Shown here piece by piece: positions 1 to 9,669 of a stretch of 64,000 nt of DNA (position 1 is the first letter of the stretch; every line of letters begins with the position of its first letter). A program made the translations under genes and the position numbers. The DNA lies in the NCBI GenBank assembly GCA_022709425.1, contig JAKLIW010000008.1:1-64000 (forward strand), read 5' to 3'. The stretch is from a bacterium. GTDB lineage: Bacteria; UBP6; UBA1177; JAKLFG01. The notes under the pieces are model-generated. The model was not told the DNA's origin and ran no database searches. It saw only the letters and a list, made by a program, of their open reading frames with translations.

Positions 1-10
1 TGCCGTCCTT

Positions 11-72
11 CCTCGGGTAAGATATCAAATGTCTTGACGTACCGCTCCTCGGTAAGATTTTAGATGTCTTGA
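11..72. repeat. Pair of imperfect direct repeats
   Basis: Two copies of a motif beginning CCTCGG(G)TAAGAT and ending ATGTCTTGA lie at 11-37 and 47-72, 36 bp apart. They sit just upstream of the first promoter, so they could be regulator-binding repeats or the end of a longer array outside the window. Only two copies are visible. Confidence 0.55.
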
Positions 73-81
73 TTCGATTAT

Positions 82-110
82 TTGACAAAGAACAATAAAA
101 TCGTTACGAT
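82..110 (+). promoter_or_regulatory. Sigma70-type promoter for the zinc-ribbon ATPase gene
   Basis: TTGACA at 82-87 and TACGAT at 105-110 are separated by 17 bp. Transcription would start near 117, giving a leader of about 33 nt before the ATG at 150. Confidence 0.6.
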
Positions 111-149
111 GACGCGCCATTGAGAGAAGCGGAGTCGCAGTAACAGGGT

Positions 150-2786
150 ATGAACTGTTTTTTTTGCCAGATACCAGTGCCGGACGATACGAAGGTTTGT
201 TCCGCCTGCGGTCGTGACTTGGGGAAACTCTGCCCCTCCTGTAAGTTGCTCTACGAGGTGGGGGCTAATTTCTGCATGTCCTGCGGCGGCAAACTGGTAG
301 TCCGTACCACCACGGCGATTCCTAAAAAACCGGAACCACCGCAAAAGAAAGCCGCAGCAAAGCTACCCAAGCAAAAACCCGCTCCGACCACCATGGACCG
401 CGGTCACATCACGCTGACCGACATCATCCCCGAACCACCGCGAGAATCATCGCCGGTGAAAAATGAGTCCGACCCCGATTTCACGGTGCTCGATGATGCC
501 GATTTCACCATCGAAGTGCCGCGCGCTCCTTCCGGAGACATTCAGGCCGCCCTTGCGGGATCGTTGGCGGGGTATGTGGCTTCTTCCGAGGGCGAAACGA
601 CGGAGGGCGATGAGGTGAAAGCGGAGCCGGCGGAAGAGATACATCTGCAGGCCAGCGAGGTGCTCATCAGGGAGGTCGATCGGGAACTGAACCCCTACCT
701 TTCCAACAACACCTATTCAATCTCGCTGTACGAGGTCGCCGACGCAGTAGCGGCCAAGATTCAGGATCCGATCGTTTCTCCGCTTTTCGAAACGGTGAGT
801 CGGTGCCTTGCTGAATCCAAGGGCGGTTTTTTCTCGCTCGAGGCGCCTGCAGGGGCCGGCAAAGGTCAGTTCGTTTCGGCGGTTGAACAATTCGCGCTTC
901 AGAATCCGTTGCAAGATGTCAACATCGTGGTCAGCACGGTCAATCCTTTTGATTTCGACTTTACGATGTTCACCCATCTCATCCGCTCGGTTCTCAATAT
1001 TAAAACGACCGATCCGAAGCAGGTGCGGGCAAAACTCGACAAGTACTTCTCCGGTATATTGCCGGAAGGCAAGCGCGAATCGATGACGGCGCTTTTATGT
1101 CTCAATTTTGCTCCGCTTCAAATGAAATTGCCGAAGAGCGATCTTGAATATCTGCTGGCATTCATGTGCTACTGGGCGGCCCGCAATAAACCGATCGTCT
1201 GGATGGTTGATAACGCCGGACAGATCAACCTGCGGTCATTACGTTTTTTCAAGAATCTGCGCAAGGTCTTCGCTTTCATCCCGCTGGTCGTGGTGTTCGT
1301 CTGCGACCGTACGGCGCAGGTGACCGAACTGGTTCCGGAAGAACGTCGTTTTTGTTTCAGCGGTGTTCCTCATGCCGAACGGATCGCCGCCGTACGCGCG
1401 ATGCTCAAGACGCCGCGGCTTCCCGCCGATATCGAGAAGGTCCTTAACAATCCCGAACACAATATGCTCTATACGCAGGAACTACTGCGACTCCTGATCG
1501 ATCTGGGGTTTATTTTCGACATGCGCGGCAGTTGGCGCTTCCAGAAGATACCGGACGATCTCAAGATCCCCGAGACTCTTGAGGCGTTGGTGCTCATGCG
1601 TTACACGCGGCTCGACCCGGCGTTGGCGTTGGTGTTGCGTCGTTTCGTTATGTTGAGCATCTATCGCATTCCCGCTCCACTTGTTCGTATACTTTTCGAG
1701 CGGGATTTCGCGGCGATCGAGGCGCTGATCGCGCGCCAGTACCTTTCGCTCGAGGATGATGTCTACACCTTTACCTCGCGGGCCATAGTCAATATCCTCA
1801 AGAAGAATTTCAAGATAGAGCCCGAGGATCGTCGTTTTTACCGCGAAGTGGTAGTTTCTCTTTCTTCCACTCCCGAGATCCCGGGCATTAATCGACATTG
1901 GCTCTTACTCAGCTATCTCAACATGGGCGGCATTACTGAACGGAAATATAACTCCTTCCTCTACTCCTCGGCCGTATATATGGAAAAACTCGGTTTCTTC
2001 GAGTTGGCTCAACGTTGTTATCAGTCCATACTTTCCTCATTCGGAAAAAACCAAGAATACAAGGATTTCCGACTCTATCTTGAACTGAAGAACGCCAAGC
2101 TCTGGGGTTTTTCTGATCCCCAGTGGGCCCGTTTGTTCTGGCAGACGATGTACGATACCGCAAAGAACGATGGTCTTCTGCATATTCAGTTGGTCTCGCA
2201 GGGGGAATTGCTCCTGCTCGAATCCGATAAGATCGTCATACAGGATGTGGTCGATGTCGTCAAACATCTTCACAAAGCCGGGTGTTATGAGGACGAGATA
2301 TCGATCATCGACCGTATGACAGATATGTTGCTGCGGACCGACAATTTTCAGGATGCCAAGATATTCGCGATGCGCGCCTTCCGCATCATGGAAGATATCC
2401 GTTCCCGAGACGCGGAGCCGGTGCCCGATCTCGACAGTGATCCGGCCACTATCATTTTTATACGAGCCGCAGCGAAACTTGCCGAGGTGCATATCGCCCT
2501 GCGTGAGTTCAACGACGCCGTTGCGGTGCTTGAAGGCGCGCTTGAACTTGCCATGACCTATCAGATATCTTATTTTAAGGCAAAGATACTACTCTTGCTG
2601 GGGAAGATAAAATACGCCTCCGGCGAGGATGGGGAAACACTCATCGAGGATGGATTTACGCAGGCGGCCCAAGGCATGGATTTCCCGATCATGAAATCAT
2701 ATTATCTTTTCTTTGAGGAACAGGGCCTCGAATCGCGCGATTGGTTGCGTAGCTATCTTGAGTATAAGAACTGGATAAATTTTTAG
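150..2786 (+). CDS. Double zinc-ribbon, STAND/AAA-like P-loop ATPase with helical-repeat C-terminus
   Basis: 878 aa and apparently cytoplasmic, since no signal or membrane segment is seen. The N-terminus has two zinc ribbons (Cys 3, 6, 17, 20 and Cys 28, 31, 42, 45), followed by a linker of about 100 residues that is first Lys/Pro-rich and then acidic. A P-loop-like APAGAGKG lies near residue 232; the usual Ser/Thr after the Lys is Gly, so nucleotide binding may be atypical. A hydrophobic strand IVWMVDNAG near 348 resembles Walker B. The region after about 530 is helical and TPR-like. This layout recalls signalling ATPases of the MalT/STAND or AAA_16 kind, but no effector domain is recognised. 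It has its own promoter and stands apart from the downstream envelope genes. The specific function is unknown. Confidence 0.75.
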   Translation: MNCFFCQIPVPDDTKVCSACGRDLGKLCPSCKLLYEVGANFCMSCGGKLVVRTTTAIPKKPEPPQKKAAAKLPKQKPAPTTMDRGHITLTDIIPEPPRESSPVKNESDPDFTVLDDADFTIEVPRAPSGDIQAALAGSLAGYVASSEGETTEGDEVKAEPAEEIHLQASEVLIREVDRELNPYLSNNTYSISLYEVADAVAAKIQDPIVSPLFETVSRCLAESKGGFFSLEAPAGAGKGQFVSAVEQFALQNPLQDVNIVVSTVNPFDFDFTMFTHLIRSVLNIKTTDPKQVRAKLDKYFSGILPEGKRESMTALLCLNFAPLQMKLPKSDLEYLLAFMCYWAARNKPIVWMVDNAGQINLRSLRFFKNLRKVFAFIPLVVVFVCDRTAQVTELVPEERRFCFSGVPHAERIAAVRAMLKTPRLPADIEKVLNNPEHNMLYTQELLRLLIDLGFIFDMRGSWRFQKIPDDLKIPETLEALVLMRYTRLDPALALVLRRFVMLSIYRIPAPLVRILFERDFAAIEALIARQYLSLEDDVYTFTSRAIVNILKKNFKIEPEDRRFYREVVVSLSSTPEIPGINRHWLLLSYLNMGGITERKYNSFLYSSAVYMEKLGFFELAQRCYQSILSSFGKNQEYKDFRLYLELKNAKLWGFSDPQWARLFWQTMYDTAKNDGLLHIQLVSQGELLLLESDKIVIQDVVDVVKHLHKAGCYEDEISIIDRMTDMLLRTDNFQDAKIFAMRAFRIMEDIRSRDAEPVPDLDSDPATIIFIRAAAKLAEVHIALREFNDAVAVLEGALELAMTYQISYFKAKILLLLGKIKYASGEDGETLIEDGFTQAAQGMDFPIMKSYYLFFEEQGLESRDWLRSYLEYKNWINF

Positions 2787-2864
2787 CGCGCTCCCCCGTA
2801 CGAAACTTGACTCCCCCGCCATTTTCTGATAGCCTCGCCCTACTTGCTTTCTTATGAGGGCGAC

Positions 2865-3641
2865 ATGAGACGTAACACTTTGGGACTACTGTTGGTTTTG
2901 ATTGCCTCGGTTGCCGCGACCTCTTGCGGCACCATCCGTTCGGTCTCAGCGATCCTCGACGCCGATAAGGCGCGTGCCGACGCGCTCAAGAGGATCGAGG
3001 TCACCTTTCAGGACTCACGTTTGCTTCAAAAAGATCGTTTCGGCAATCAGAATCTGTCTAAAGAAAGCGTAACATTTGTTGCAAAAAAAGAGAATCGCGA
3101 TCCCCTATACTTCTTCTATCTTGCCGATGCTTATCTGGCAAAGGCGCGCGATCTCCAGTCAAAGAGCGAACATGAGCGAGCCGTTGAAATGGCTGATAAG
3201 GCGAAGGAGTTCGCCGATAAAGCGGTCGTCGCGTTGAATACGGTCCAATTGCCCGGTCCGGGTGAGGAAGATTCCTCCCTGACGGCTCCGGTCGCCGCAC
3301 CATCGTCGCTCCCGAAGCCTATGCCGGCACCGAAGCCTGTCGCGGCACCCAAACCGGCGCCAAAACCTGCTTCCGCACCCAAGTCTGCGGCTCCTGCGCC
3401 AAAGCCGGCTGTGGTCCCCGCGACCAATCTTGAACAACCCAAGCCTATGCCGATGCCTGCTCCCGCTCCGGCGAAAATAGAGGACAAAAAAGAGGACAAA
3501 AAGAAGGAAGAAGAAAAGAAAGAGGAGCCGGCGGAGGATCCGAAAAAGAAGAAGAAGGAAGAAAATTATTACGATCTCTACGAACGGCTGAAAAAGGATG
3601 CCGAAGAAAAGAATAAAGCGGGTACGGGAGGTGCGAAATGA
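2865..3641 (+). CDS. Lipoprotein with Pro/Ala/Lys-rich C-terminus
   Basis: About 258 aa. The start chosen is the ATG at 2865, which has GAGGG just upstream and opens directly into a lipoprotein signal with lipobox AATSC (Cys 21); an upstream TTG at 2844 would add seven residues without a better signal. Residues about 25-125 form a helical region with a TPR-like feel. It is followed by repeated PAPKP-type segments that could span the periplasm, then a Lys/Glu-rich tail. The last codons overlap the next start (ATGA), so it is coupled to the OmpA-family gene and may act with it in outer membrane-peptidoglycan attachment. That role is inferred from context. Confidence 0.8.
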   Translation: MRRNTLGLLLVLIASVAATSCGTIRSVSAILDADKARADALKRIEVTFQDSRLLQKDRFGNQNLSKESVTFVAKKENRDPLYFFYLADAYLAKARDLQSKSEHERAVEMADKAKEFADKAVVALNTVQLPGPGEEDSSLTAPVAAPSSLPKPMPAPKPVAAPKPAPKPASAPKSAAPAPKPAVVPATNLEQPKPMPMPAPAPAKIEDKKEDKKKEEEKKEEPAEDPKKKKKEENYYDLYERLKKDAEEKNKAGTGGAK

Positions 3642-5029
3642 GTCGCGTAAACCTACTCCTCCTCGCCCTGTATGTTGTTGTTGCGGTATCCTGTGTTACC
3701 GGCGAGAAGATACAGAACGAGATCAAGGTCGAGAACTCACGATTGGATGTCGATGAGCGTCGCGGTGCGCGGATGTGCGTCCCCTACGATCTGGCGATGG
3801 CGCGTGTCGAGGTTGCGTCGGCTCAAGCCGAACTGGATGCCGGCAACTACCACATCGCCGAGGAACACCTGTTGCGCGAGAAGAAATATGCCGAGCGGAC
3901 CACCAAGCTCGCCGATTCCTGCATTCCTCACGACAAGGATAATGATGGCGTGGCCGATGCCGCCGACAAATGCCCGTTGCAGCCCGGTCCCGCCAAATAC
4001 GACGGTTGTCCCGATACCGATGGCGACGGCGTACTTGATCGGGAGGACAAGTGCCCCTTGATTCCCGGTATCCGCGAACTGCAGGGTTGTGCTCCGGCGG
4101 CCGACGGCGATAAGGACCTTATCCCCGACAACAAGGACCGCTGTCCATTCGATCCCGAGGACAAGGATGGGTATGAGGATCAGGACGGATGTCCCGATAC
4201 CGACAATGACAAGGACGGTATTACCGATGAGAAGGATCAGTGTCGTGATAACCCGGGTCCTGCATCGAATCAGGGATGTCCGGTCAACGATAAGGATAGC
4301 GATGGCATACCGGACGAACTGGACAAGTGTCCCGATGAACCGGAGGACAAGGACAACTTTGAGGATCATGACGGGTGTCCCGAGTCCGACAACGACAAGG
4401 ACGGGATCCTCGATGCGGTGGATAAATGCCCCAATGACAAGGGAACTCCGCAGAACAACGGTTGCCCGGTGCTTGACACCGATATGGATGGTGTGCCCGA
4501 TGTCGTTGATAAGTGCCTGACCGAACCGGAGGACAAGGATGAGTTCGAGGATACTGACGGGTGCCCCGACCCCGACAACGATAAGGACGGCGTACTTGAT
4601 GCCGATGATAAATGCCCCAATGAGCCGGGAGTGCCGGAAGAACAGGGGTGTACAAAGAAATACAAGCTCATCGTGGTCACGGCCCAGAAGATAGAGCTAA
4701 AACAGACGGTCTTCTTCACGACCGGCAAGGCGGTCATTGAGAAGAAATCCTACGATATGCTCAAAGAGGTCGCCGATGCCATCAAAAGCGTTCCCAGCAT
4801 CAAAAAAGTGGTGATCGAAGGACATACCGACAATGTGGGTGGCCGCGCTCTCAATGTAAAACTCTCGCAGTCCCGCGCCGACTCGGTGCGTGAGTTCCTC
4901 ATTGATGAGGGGGTTGACGGGGCTAAGCTCGAAGCGATTGGCTACGGCCCCGACAAGCCGATATCGCCCAATAAGACCGAAAAGGGGCGCGCGATGAATC
5001 GGCGCGTCGAATTCAAGATCATCCAGTAA
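3638..5029 (+). CDS. OmpA-family lipoprotein with thrombospondin type 3 repeats
   Basis: 463 aa. The lipoprotein signal ends in AVSC (Cys 19). A short helical part is followed by a calcium-binding TSP3 array at roughly residues 95-345, with repeats of the DxDxDGxxDxxDxCP kind. The C-terminus is an OmpA/Pal peptidoglycan-binding domain (about 355-463) with the conserved IEGHTDNVG and a closing NRRVEFKI. Family knowledge places this domain on diaminopimelate of the cell wall, so the protein should tether the outer membrane to peptidoglycan. It overlaps the upstream lipoprotein gene by 4 nt. Confidence 0.93.
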   Translation: MSRVNLLLLALYVVVAVSCVTGEKIQNEIKVENSRLDVDERRGARMCVPYDLAMARVEVASAQAELDAGNYHIAEEHLLREKKYAERTTKLADSCIPHDKDNDGVADAADKCPLQPGPAKYDGCPDTDGDGVLDREDKCPLIPGIRELQGCAPAADGDKDLIPDNKDRCPFDPEDKDGYEDQDGCPDTDNDKDGITDEKDQCRDNPGPASNQGCPVNDKDSDGIPDELDKCPDEPEDKDNFEDHDGCPESDNDKDGILDAVDKCPNDKGTPQNNGCPVLDTDMDGVPDVVDKCLTEPEDKDEFEDTDGCPDPDNDKDGVLDADDKCPNEPGVPEEQGCTKKYKLIVVTAQKIELKQTVFFTTGKAVIEKKSYDMLKEVADAIKSVPSIKKVVIEGHTDNVGGRALNVKLSQSRADSVREFLIDEGVDGAKLEAIGYGPDKPISPNKTEKGRAMNRRVEFKIIQ

Positions 5030-5066
5030 CCGGGGTTGATGTAGTGTTATCGTAACGGAGAATGTC

Positions 5067-5462
5067 GTGACGCCGGAATACGACGATAAACAGCGTGATG
5101 GTGTAGTGTTTTCCAATCAGCGTTCCGGCCCTCGTCTGTCTATACAGATCGAAGTGACGCTTGCCGGTCCGCATAACTTTTTCAGGGGTTTTACCGAGGA
5201 CATCAGTAGCGGCGGGCTGTTTATCGCTACCCACCAGTTCTACCCGATAGGCACTGAATTCAATCTGACGCTCACCATCGAGGGCAAAGATATTCCGGTG
5301 GTTGCCAAGGTCGTTTGGGTCCGCGAGAACAGTTCCTTCATGCCGGCCGATGCCGACCCGGGAATGGGGCTCCAGTTTGTCGGTCTGACCGACGAGCAGT
5401 CAGCGTTTATCCAAGGATTCCTGAAAAAGAAGGAACCGATATTTTTCGATGCCGACCTGTAG
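5067..5462 (+). CDS. PilZ domain protein (Geobacter/Myxococcus type)
   Basis: 131 aa, started at a GTG preceded by ACGGAGA. The protein is a single PilZ domain. The RSGPR stretch near residue 14 supplies the RxxxR motif and DISSGG near 45 supplies D/NxSxxG, the two c-di-GMP contact motifs, so binding of cyclic di-GMP is likely. The family resembles the TIGR02266 subgroup typical of Geobacter and Myxococcus. It lies between the OmpA gene and the S41 protease, which suggests c-di-GMP control of envelope or surface functions. The partner is unknown. Confidence 0.88.
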   Translation: MTPEYDDKQRDGVVFSNQRSGPRLSIQIEVTLAGPHNFFRGFTEDISSGGLFIATHQFYPIGTEFNLTLTIEGKDIPVVAKVVWVRENSSFMPADADPGMGLQFVGLTDEQSAFIQGFLKKKEPIFFDADL

Positions 5463-5506
5463 CGTTAGTGAAAAGTATCGTAACGCCCATCGAGAGGAAA
5501 CGTGAT

Positions 5507-8425
5507 ATGCTTAAGAATATAGTTCTTGTCTTGCTCTTGTTCTTTGCCATCGTTCTTAATGGCGATATTTTCGATCGTCTCTTCTCGACCTCGAAGGGCA
5601 GTTCACTTTCTCAGGCCGAGGTTACTTTGTTCGCGTTGCACGCTATTCAGAACAGATATCTCAACAAACAGAAGTTGCAACCCGAGGATCTTCTTGATCG
5701 AGCCCTTGACGCGATACAGGAGGAATTCGCAGAGATCGTGACCCGTTACGACCGTGAGGGGCAGAAGGTCTTTCTTCAGGTATATAACAAGGAACATATC
5801 GTTGAGGTCAAGCGGATGCGCGACCTGTGGGACATCGCCATCGTTCTGCGGCAGGTCTACAACTATCTCGAAAAGGATTATAAGCCTGAAGGCGATCGCG
5901 AGATGAGCGATATCGAATATGTCGCGATCAACGGTATCCTTAAAAAGCTTGACCCGCACAGCTATATCTTCACGCCGAAAGAATTCGAGGAATTCACCTC
6001 GTCGACCGAAGGAAATTTCGGCGGATTGGGTATTGTCATTCAAACAAACGAGGACGGCGAGATAACGGTCGTGTCACCCATGGACGGCACGCCGGCCGCG
6101 CGGGCGGGCATACTTTCGGGAGATGTGATCGTGCAGATCAATGACGAATCTGCGATCAACATGGCCCTCAATAAGGCTGTCGAACGGATGCGCGGCGAAC
6201 CGGGTACCAAGGTCACCCTCTACGTCAAGCGCAAAGGGGTCCCTTCGGTGATTCGCTTCGAGCTTGAGCGGGCCATCATCAAGATACAATCGGTCATTCC
6301 CGCGATGCCCGAAAAAGGCGTCGGCTATATCAAGCTCACCGGCTTTATGGAGAACACCTATACTCAGTTCGCCGACACACTTGTCGACCTCAAAAAGAAG
6401 GGGATGCGTTCCCTTATCCTTGATATGCGCAACAATTCGGGCGGGCTGTTGACACAGGCGATAAAGATATCGGATCTGTTCTTGGATAAAGGGGTCATTG
6501 TTTCGACCGTCGGCGACGATGAGAAAGAGGTTTCCGAGGCGGAGAAAGAGGCTTCCGATATTCTCGACATACCTATCGTCGTTATGGTGAACGAAGGATC
6601 CGCCTCGGCGACCGAGATCGTGGCGGCGGCACTCAAGAAGAACGGTCGCGCCACCGTTGTGGGGCGGCGCACTTTTGGAAAGGGATCGGTGCAGAATCTT
6701 TTCCGTATACCGCGCGGCGGCGGATTGAAGCTCACCATCGCCCAGTACCTTACGCCCGGCGACATCTCGATACAGACCATCGGCGTCGAACCCGATATAG
6801 AGTATCAGCCCAGCTATATCGATGCGCGGAAGTTGAGCTTGTTCAAGACGCGTTCCGATATGTTGGGAGAAAAGGACCTTAAGGAACATATCGTCAGCGC
6901 CTATATGCCCAAGGAGCTCGATAAGCCGCAACTCACGATTTATTACGCAAAGCCCTACAGGACCCCCGAGGAGATCCAGAAGGAAAGCAGGCGTGAAAAG
7001 GTGGGTGTTTTTAAGAACGACGAAGAAATACAATTGACCATCGATTTTCTTAAAATGCGATTGACCCGCCAAGAACCGATACTGACTTCGGCAGAACGGT
7101 TGCGTGACGATCAGATGTCACAGATCGTCGGGAAGCTGGAGAAGCTTGGCATCCCGTGGAAAAAGACCGCGGCGACCTCCATCAAGGCTTCTGACCTCAA
7201 GATATCGCTCGTTTCGGATCCGTCGGTCAGGGCGGGCGCCGACAACAAACTTACTTTCCGCGCCGTTTATCCCGGGGCGGTCGATAATCTTGACGCTGCT
7301 TTCGATACCGATATCCCGTTCCTGCGCAACCTTGAGATACCCTTTGGTTCCTTTAGCGGATCGGTCGAACGGACCGTTTCGTTGACGTTGCCCGAGCATA
7401 TGTCGTGGCGGCGACAGCCGGTTCGTATCGATCTTTCCGTCGATCGCTTCCATACCGTGGTAAAGAGCGAACAGATCGACATCGAGACCGTGCCGATGGA
7501 GCAACCCGAAGTGCGTTTCTCCTTGCTGGCCGAGGAGAGCGTCGGCTCTTTGAATGGTTTGGTTGAGGAGGGCGACGAGATCACCGCCCGCATAATGATA
7601 AAGAATACGGGCAAGGGGGCGATACTCGACGGCAGACTTCAGCTCATCAATGTCAACAACAGCCCCGAGCTTTTCATCAACAAGGGAACCGAGCCGATCA
7701 TGCTTGGCTCGGGCGAAGAAAAGGAAGTGCTCTTCACCTTCAAGATAGCAACGCTCCACTCCGAAAAGAGTCGTATCGCTATCGCCGTTTCCCTGTATGA
7801 TTACAAGACAAAGTATGCGGCCGGATTCTCCATACCCTTCGTGCCCCGCGACCACATCTGTCGTTATGAAGAGAAGGGTGTGGGGCCGGCATCGCTGATC
7901 GTCGGGACAAAAATGTTTGCTGATATTCGCCTCAAAACGCCGATCGCGGTCCTCTCTTCTCCCGCCGCAGTGAAGACGACCGGCCGTTGCGGCGACGAGG
8001 CGATTCGGATCGAAGGAGGTTATTGGCTGCGTTCAGCCGATATCAAGCCGGTCGCCGTTCAGCCCCCGCCTTCCTCAGGAAAACTTTTGTTGCAACGCCA
8101 GTATGACATCGCGATGCCTGTCGTCACGATTGACCGTGGACCGATCTCCGTAGCTTCTCCCGAGGGACGGGTAGCCTTCAGTATCGCCGGTGACGATGTG
8201 CAGGACATCTTCTTGTACCAGAACAACAAAAAAGTCTTCTACTATCGTCTTGCCGCCGGTGAAGCGCGGCGAGACTTCAGCGTTTCATTGAAATTCCGCG
8301 AGAAGACCAACAAGATGACCATTGTAGTTAAGGGAAAAGATCGAGAGCGTATCGGTACGGCCGTTAAATACATCTACTTCCCCGGCGGCGATGACGAAGC
8401 TCGATCCGAAGGAGGTGATGAGTGA
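5507..8425 (+). CDS. S41 C-terminal processing peptidase with PDZ domain and long C-terminal extension
   Basis: 972 aa from the ATG at 5507, which opens into a signal anchor (LVLLLFFAIVL). An N-terminal helical region precedes a PDZ domain at about 165-250 and the S41 catalytic domain at about 265-440. The catalytic Ser lies in GSASATEI (about 364-371) and the Lys in FGKGSVQ (Lys 392), with DMRNNSGG before them, so the protease looks active. Typical CtpA proteins are 400-450 aa. Here about 450 further residues follow, including a beta-rich stretch around 640-790 that resembles CARDB/NEW3-type domains. It probably acts in the periplasm on envelope proteins. The stop overlaps a possible GTG for the next lipoprotein. 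Confidence 0.92.
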   Translation: MLKNIVLVLLLFFAIVLNGDIFDRLFSTSKGSSLSQAEVTLFALHAIQNRYLNKQKLQPEDLLDRALDAIQEEFAEIVTRYDREGQKVFLQVYNKEHIVEVKRMRDLWDIAIVLRQVYNYLEKDYKPEGDREMSDIEYVAINGILKKLDPHSYIFTPKEFEEFTSSTEGNFGGLGIVIQTNEDGEITVVSPMDGTPAARAGILSGDVIVQINDESAINMALNKAVERMRGEPGTKVTLYVKRKGVPSVIRFELERAIIKIQSVIPAMPEKGVGYIKLTGFMENTYTQFADTLVDLKKKGMRSLILDMRNNSGGLLTQAIKISDLFLDKGVIVSTVGDDEKEVSEAEKEASDILDIPIVVMVNEGSASATEIVAAALKKNGRATVVGRRTFGKGSVQNLFRIPRGGGLKLTIAQYLTPGDISIQTIGVEPDIEYQPSYIDARKLSLFKTRSDMLGEKDLKEHIVSAYMPKELDKPQLTIYYAKPYRTPEEIQKESRREKVGVFKNDEEIQLTIDFLKMRLTRQEPILTSAERLRDDQMSQIVGKLEKLGIPWKKTAATSIKASDLKISLVSDPSVRAGADNKLTFRAVYPGAVDNLDAAFDTDIPFLRNLEIPFGSFSGSVERTVSLTLPEHMSWRRQPVRIDLSVDRFHTVVKSEQIDIETVPMEQPEVRFSLLAEESVGSLNGLVEEGDEITARIMIKNTGKGAILDGRLQLINVNNSPELFINKGTEPIMLGSGEEKEVLFTFKIATLHSEKSRIAIAVSLYDYKTKYAAGFSIPFVPRDHICRYEEKGVGPASLIVGTKMFADIRLKTPIAVLSSPAAVKTTGRCGDEAIRIEGGYWLRSADIKPVAVQPPPSSGKLLLQRQYDIAMPVVTIDRGPISVASPEGRVAFSIAGDDVQDIFLYQNNKKVFYYRLAAGEARRDFSVSLKFREKTNKMTIVVKGKDRERIGTAVKYIYFPGGDDEARSEGGDE

Positions 8426-8496
8426 CGCGGTTTCAAGAAATTGATTTCCATGAACTTTGTCGTAGCATAAAGAGATCCTGCGAGAAGGGGGTATCC

Positions 8497-9321
8497 ATGA
8501 GAGGTAATGTTCTGTTTCTTGTCGCGTTCCTGTCGCTCGCGGTCGGTTGTGCATCGACCGAGGTCGGATCCAGTAGCAAGGCAACTCGGGATTCTTCCGT
8601 TCTGTCGGGCGAAGGGAAACAGATCACCATAACGGCCAAAGGCGGCCAGCTAAAACTCGATCCTAAGGAATACATCGTTCGCGAATTCGACCGTAACGGC
8701 GACAAGAAAAGCGATATCGTGAATGTGCTGAAGAAGGCGGACGCCGCGAAAAACGAGGACGGAACCGAGGCCGATCCCTTGCTGTTCATCAAGATGATGG
8801 ACCTCAACCTCGACGGCAAGTACGATGTCTATCGTTTTTACGATGAATCGGGGGCCGTTGCCAAAGAAGAGCTCGATCTCGATTTTGACGGCAAAATAGA
8901 GACCACCGATATCTATCGCGGCGGCATCGTTATGCAAAAGGAGATCGACTCACAGTTCGACGAGAAGACCGATCTTTGGAAATACTTCGACGAGAAGGGG
9001 ATCATCATCAAGCTCGATGAGGATCAGGACGGCGACGGTGTTGCCGACTATTGGGAGTTCTATACCAACGGCGTGCTTGAGCGCATCGAAAAAGACACCG
9101 ATCGCGATGGGCGTCCCGATGTGTTCAAGAAGGCGGGAGATCTCAAATTCACCACGATAATCCGCAATGAAGGACAGTTCGGTACCGGCGTTGCGCCGCA
9201 ACAGGACACCGTGAAAGAAGAGCAGAAGCAGGAAGAACCGAAGAAAGAAGAAGAACCGAAGAAAGAAGAAGAACCGAAGAAAGAAGAAGAGAACACCCCG
9301 GTCGCTCCCGTGACCAAGTGA
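8497..9321 (+). CDS. Lipoprotein with Asp-rich calcium-type repeats and EPKKEE tail
   Basis: 274 aa from the ATG at 8497, preceded by GAAGGGGG and opening into a lipoprotein signal with lipobox AVGC. An in-frame GTG at 8422 would place 25 charged residues before the signal and is unlikely. The middle holds several DxDGDGxxDYW-like segments like those of EF-hand or antitoxin_ywqK-type repeats, separated by about 20 residues. The C-terminus is a Lys/Glu repeat. No enzyme domain is visible. It is the last gene of the run that starts at 2865 and is probably an envelope structural lipoprotein. Confidence 0.82.
   Translation: MRGNVLFLVAFLSLAVGCASTEVGSSSKATRDSSVLSGEGKQITITAKGGQLKLDPKEYIVREFDRNGDKKSDIVNVLKKADAAKNEDGTEADPLLFIKMMDLNLDGKYDVYRFYDESGAVAKEELDLDFDGKIETTDIYRGGIVMQKEIDSQFDEKTDLWKYFDEKGIIIKLDEDQDGDGVADYWEFYTNGVLERIEKDTDRDGRPDVFKKAGDLKFTTIIRNEGQFGTGVAPQQDTVKEEQKQEEPKKEEEPKKEEEPKKEEENTPVAPVTK
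9235..9288 (+). repeat. 18-bp tandem repeat coding EPKKEE, three copies
   Basis: Three near-identical 18-nt units (starting GAACCGAAGAAAG) encode the C-terminal EPKKEE repeats of the lipoprotein. The unit length is a multiple of three, so copy-number change would keep the frame. Confidence 0.8.
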
Positions 9322-9322
9322 T

Positions 9323-9514
9323 CTATGCCTTGACGACCTTGCCGGAACGAAGACAGCGGGTACAGATGCTTATCGAGTGGATCTTGCCATCGCTCTCGCG
9401 CACCTTGATCTTCTGAACATTGGGATTCTGGATCTTCTGGGTCTTGTTGTTCGCGTGGCTGACATTGTGTCCGAACATCGGCTTTTTGCCGCATACTTCA
9501 CACATACGGGACAT
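9323..9514 (-). CDS. rpmB: 50S ribosomal protein L28
   Basis: 63 aa, the normal length. The N-terminus [12 protein letters not shown] is typical of L28, and two CxxC pairs (Cys 5, 8 and Cys 51, 54) mark the zinc-binding form. The chosen ATG has AAGGAGAG seven bases upstream; the open frame extends further but reads through the promoter. It converges tail to tail with the lipoprotein gene with one base between them. Confidence 0.97.
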   Translation of the reverse strand: MSRMCEVCGKKPMFGHNVSHANNKTQKIQNPNVQKIKVRESDGKIHSISICTRCLRSGKVVKA

Positions 9515-9554
9515 GTTGCTCTCCTTCTCAGGTGAACCATCAAAAACGGGACAA

Positions 9555-9582
9555 ACATTACCCGTCGCAGCGAAAAAAGCAA
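9555..9582 (-). promoter_or_regulatory. rpmB promoter
   Basis: On the minus strand TTGCTT (9582-9577) and TAATGT (9560-9555) are 16 bp apart. The leader to the rpmB ATG would be about 35 nt and contains the ribosome site. Confidence 0.6.
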
Positions 9583-9669
9583 CCTTTTTTTGTACGGCGA
9601 CCGTTTCATTCTTGCAAAATCGTTCCCCGTATGTAGCATGAGGCGGTCCACGGAGCCTTCGGCGGGAGA

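Noticed and set aside
3910..4660. Tandem-looking DNA in the OmpA gene as a CRISPR or satellite array
   Set aside because: The period follows the TSP3 protein repeats and the units are diverged and in frame.
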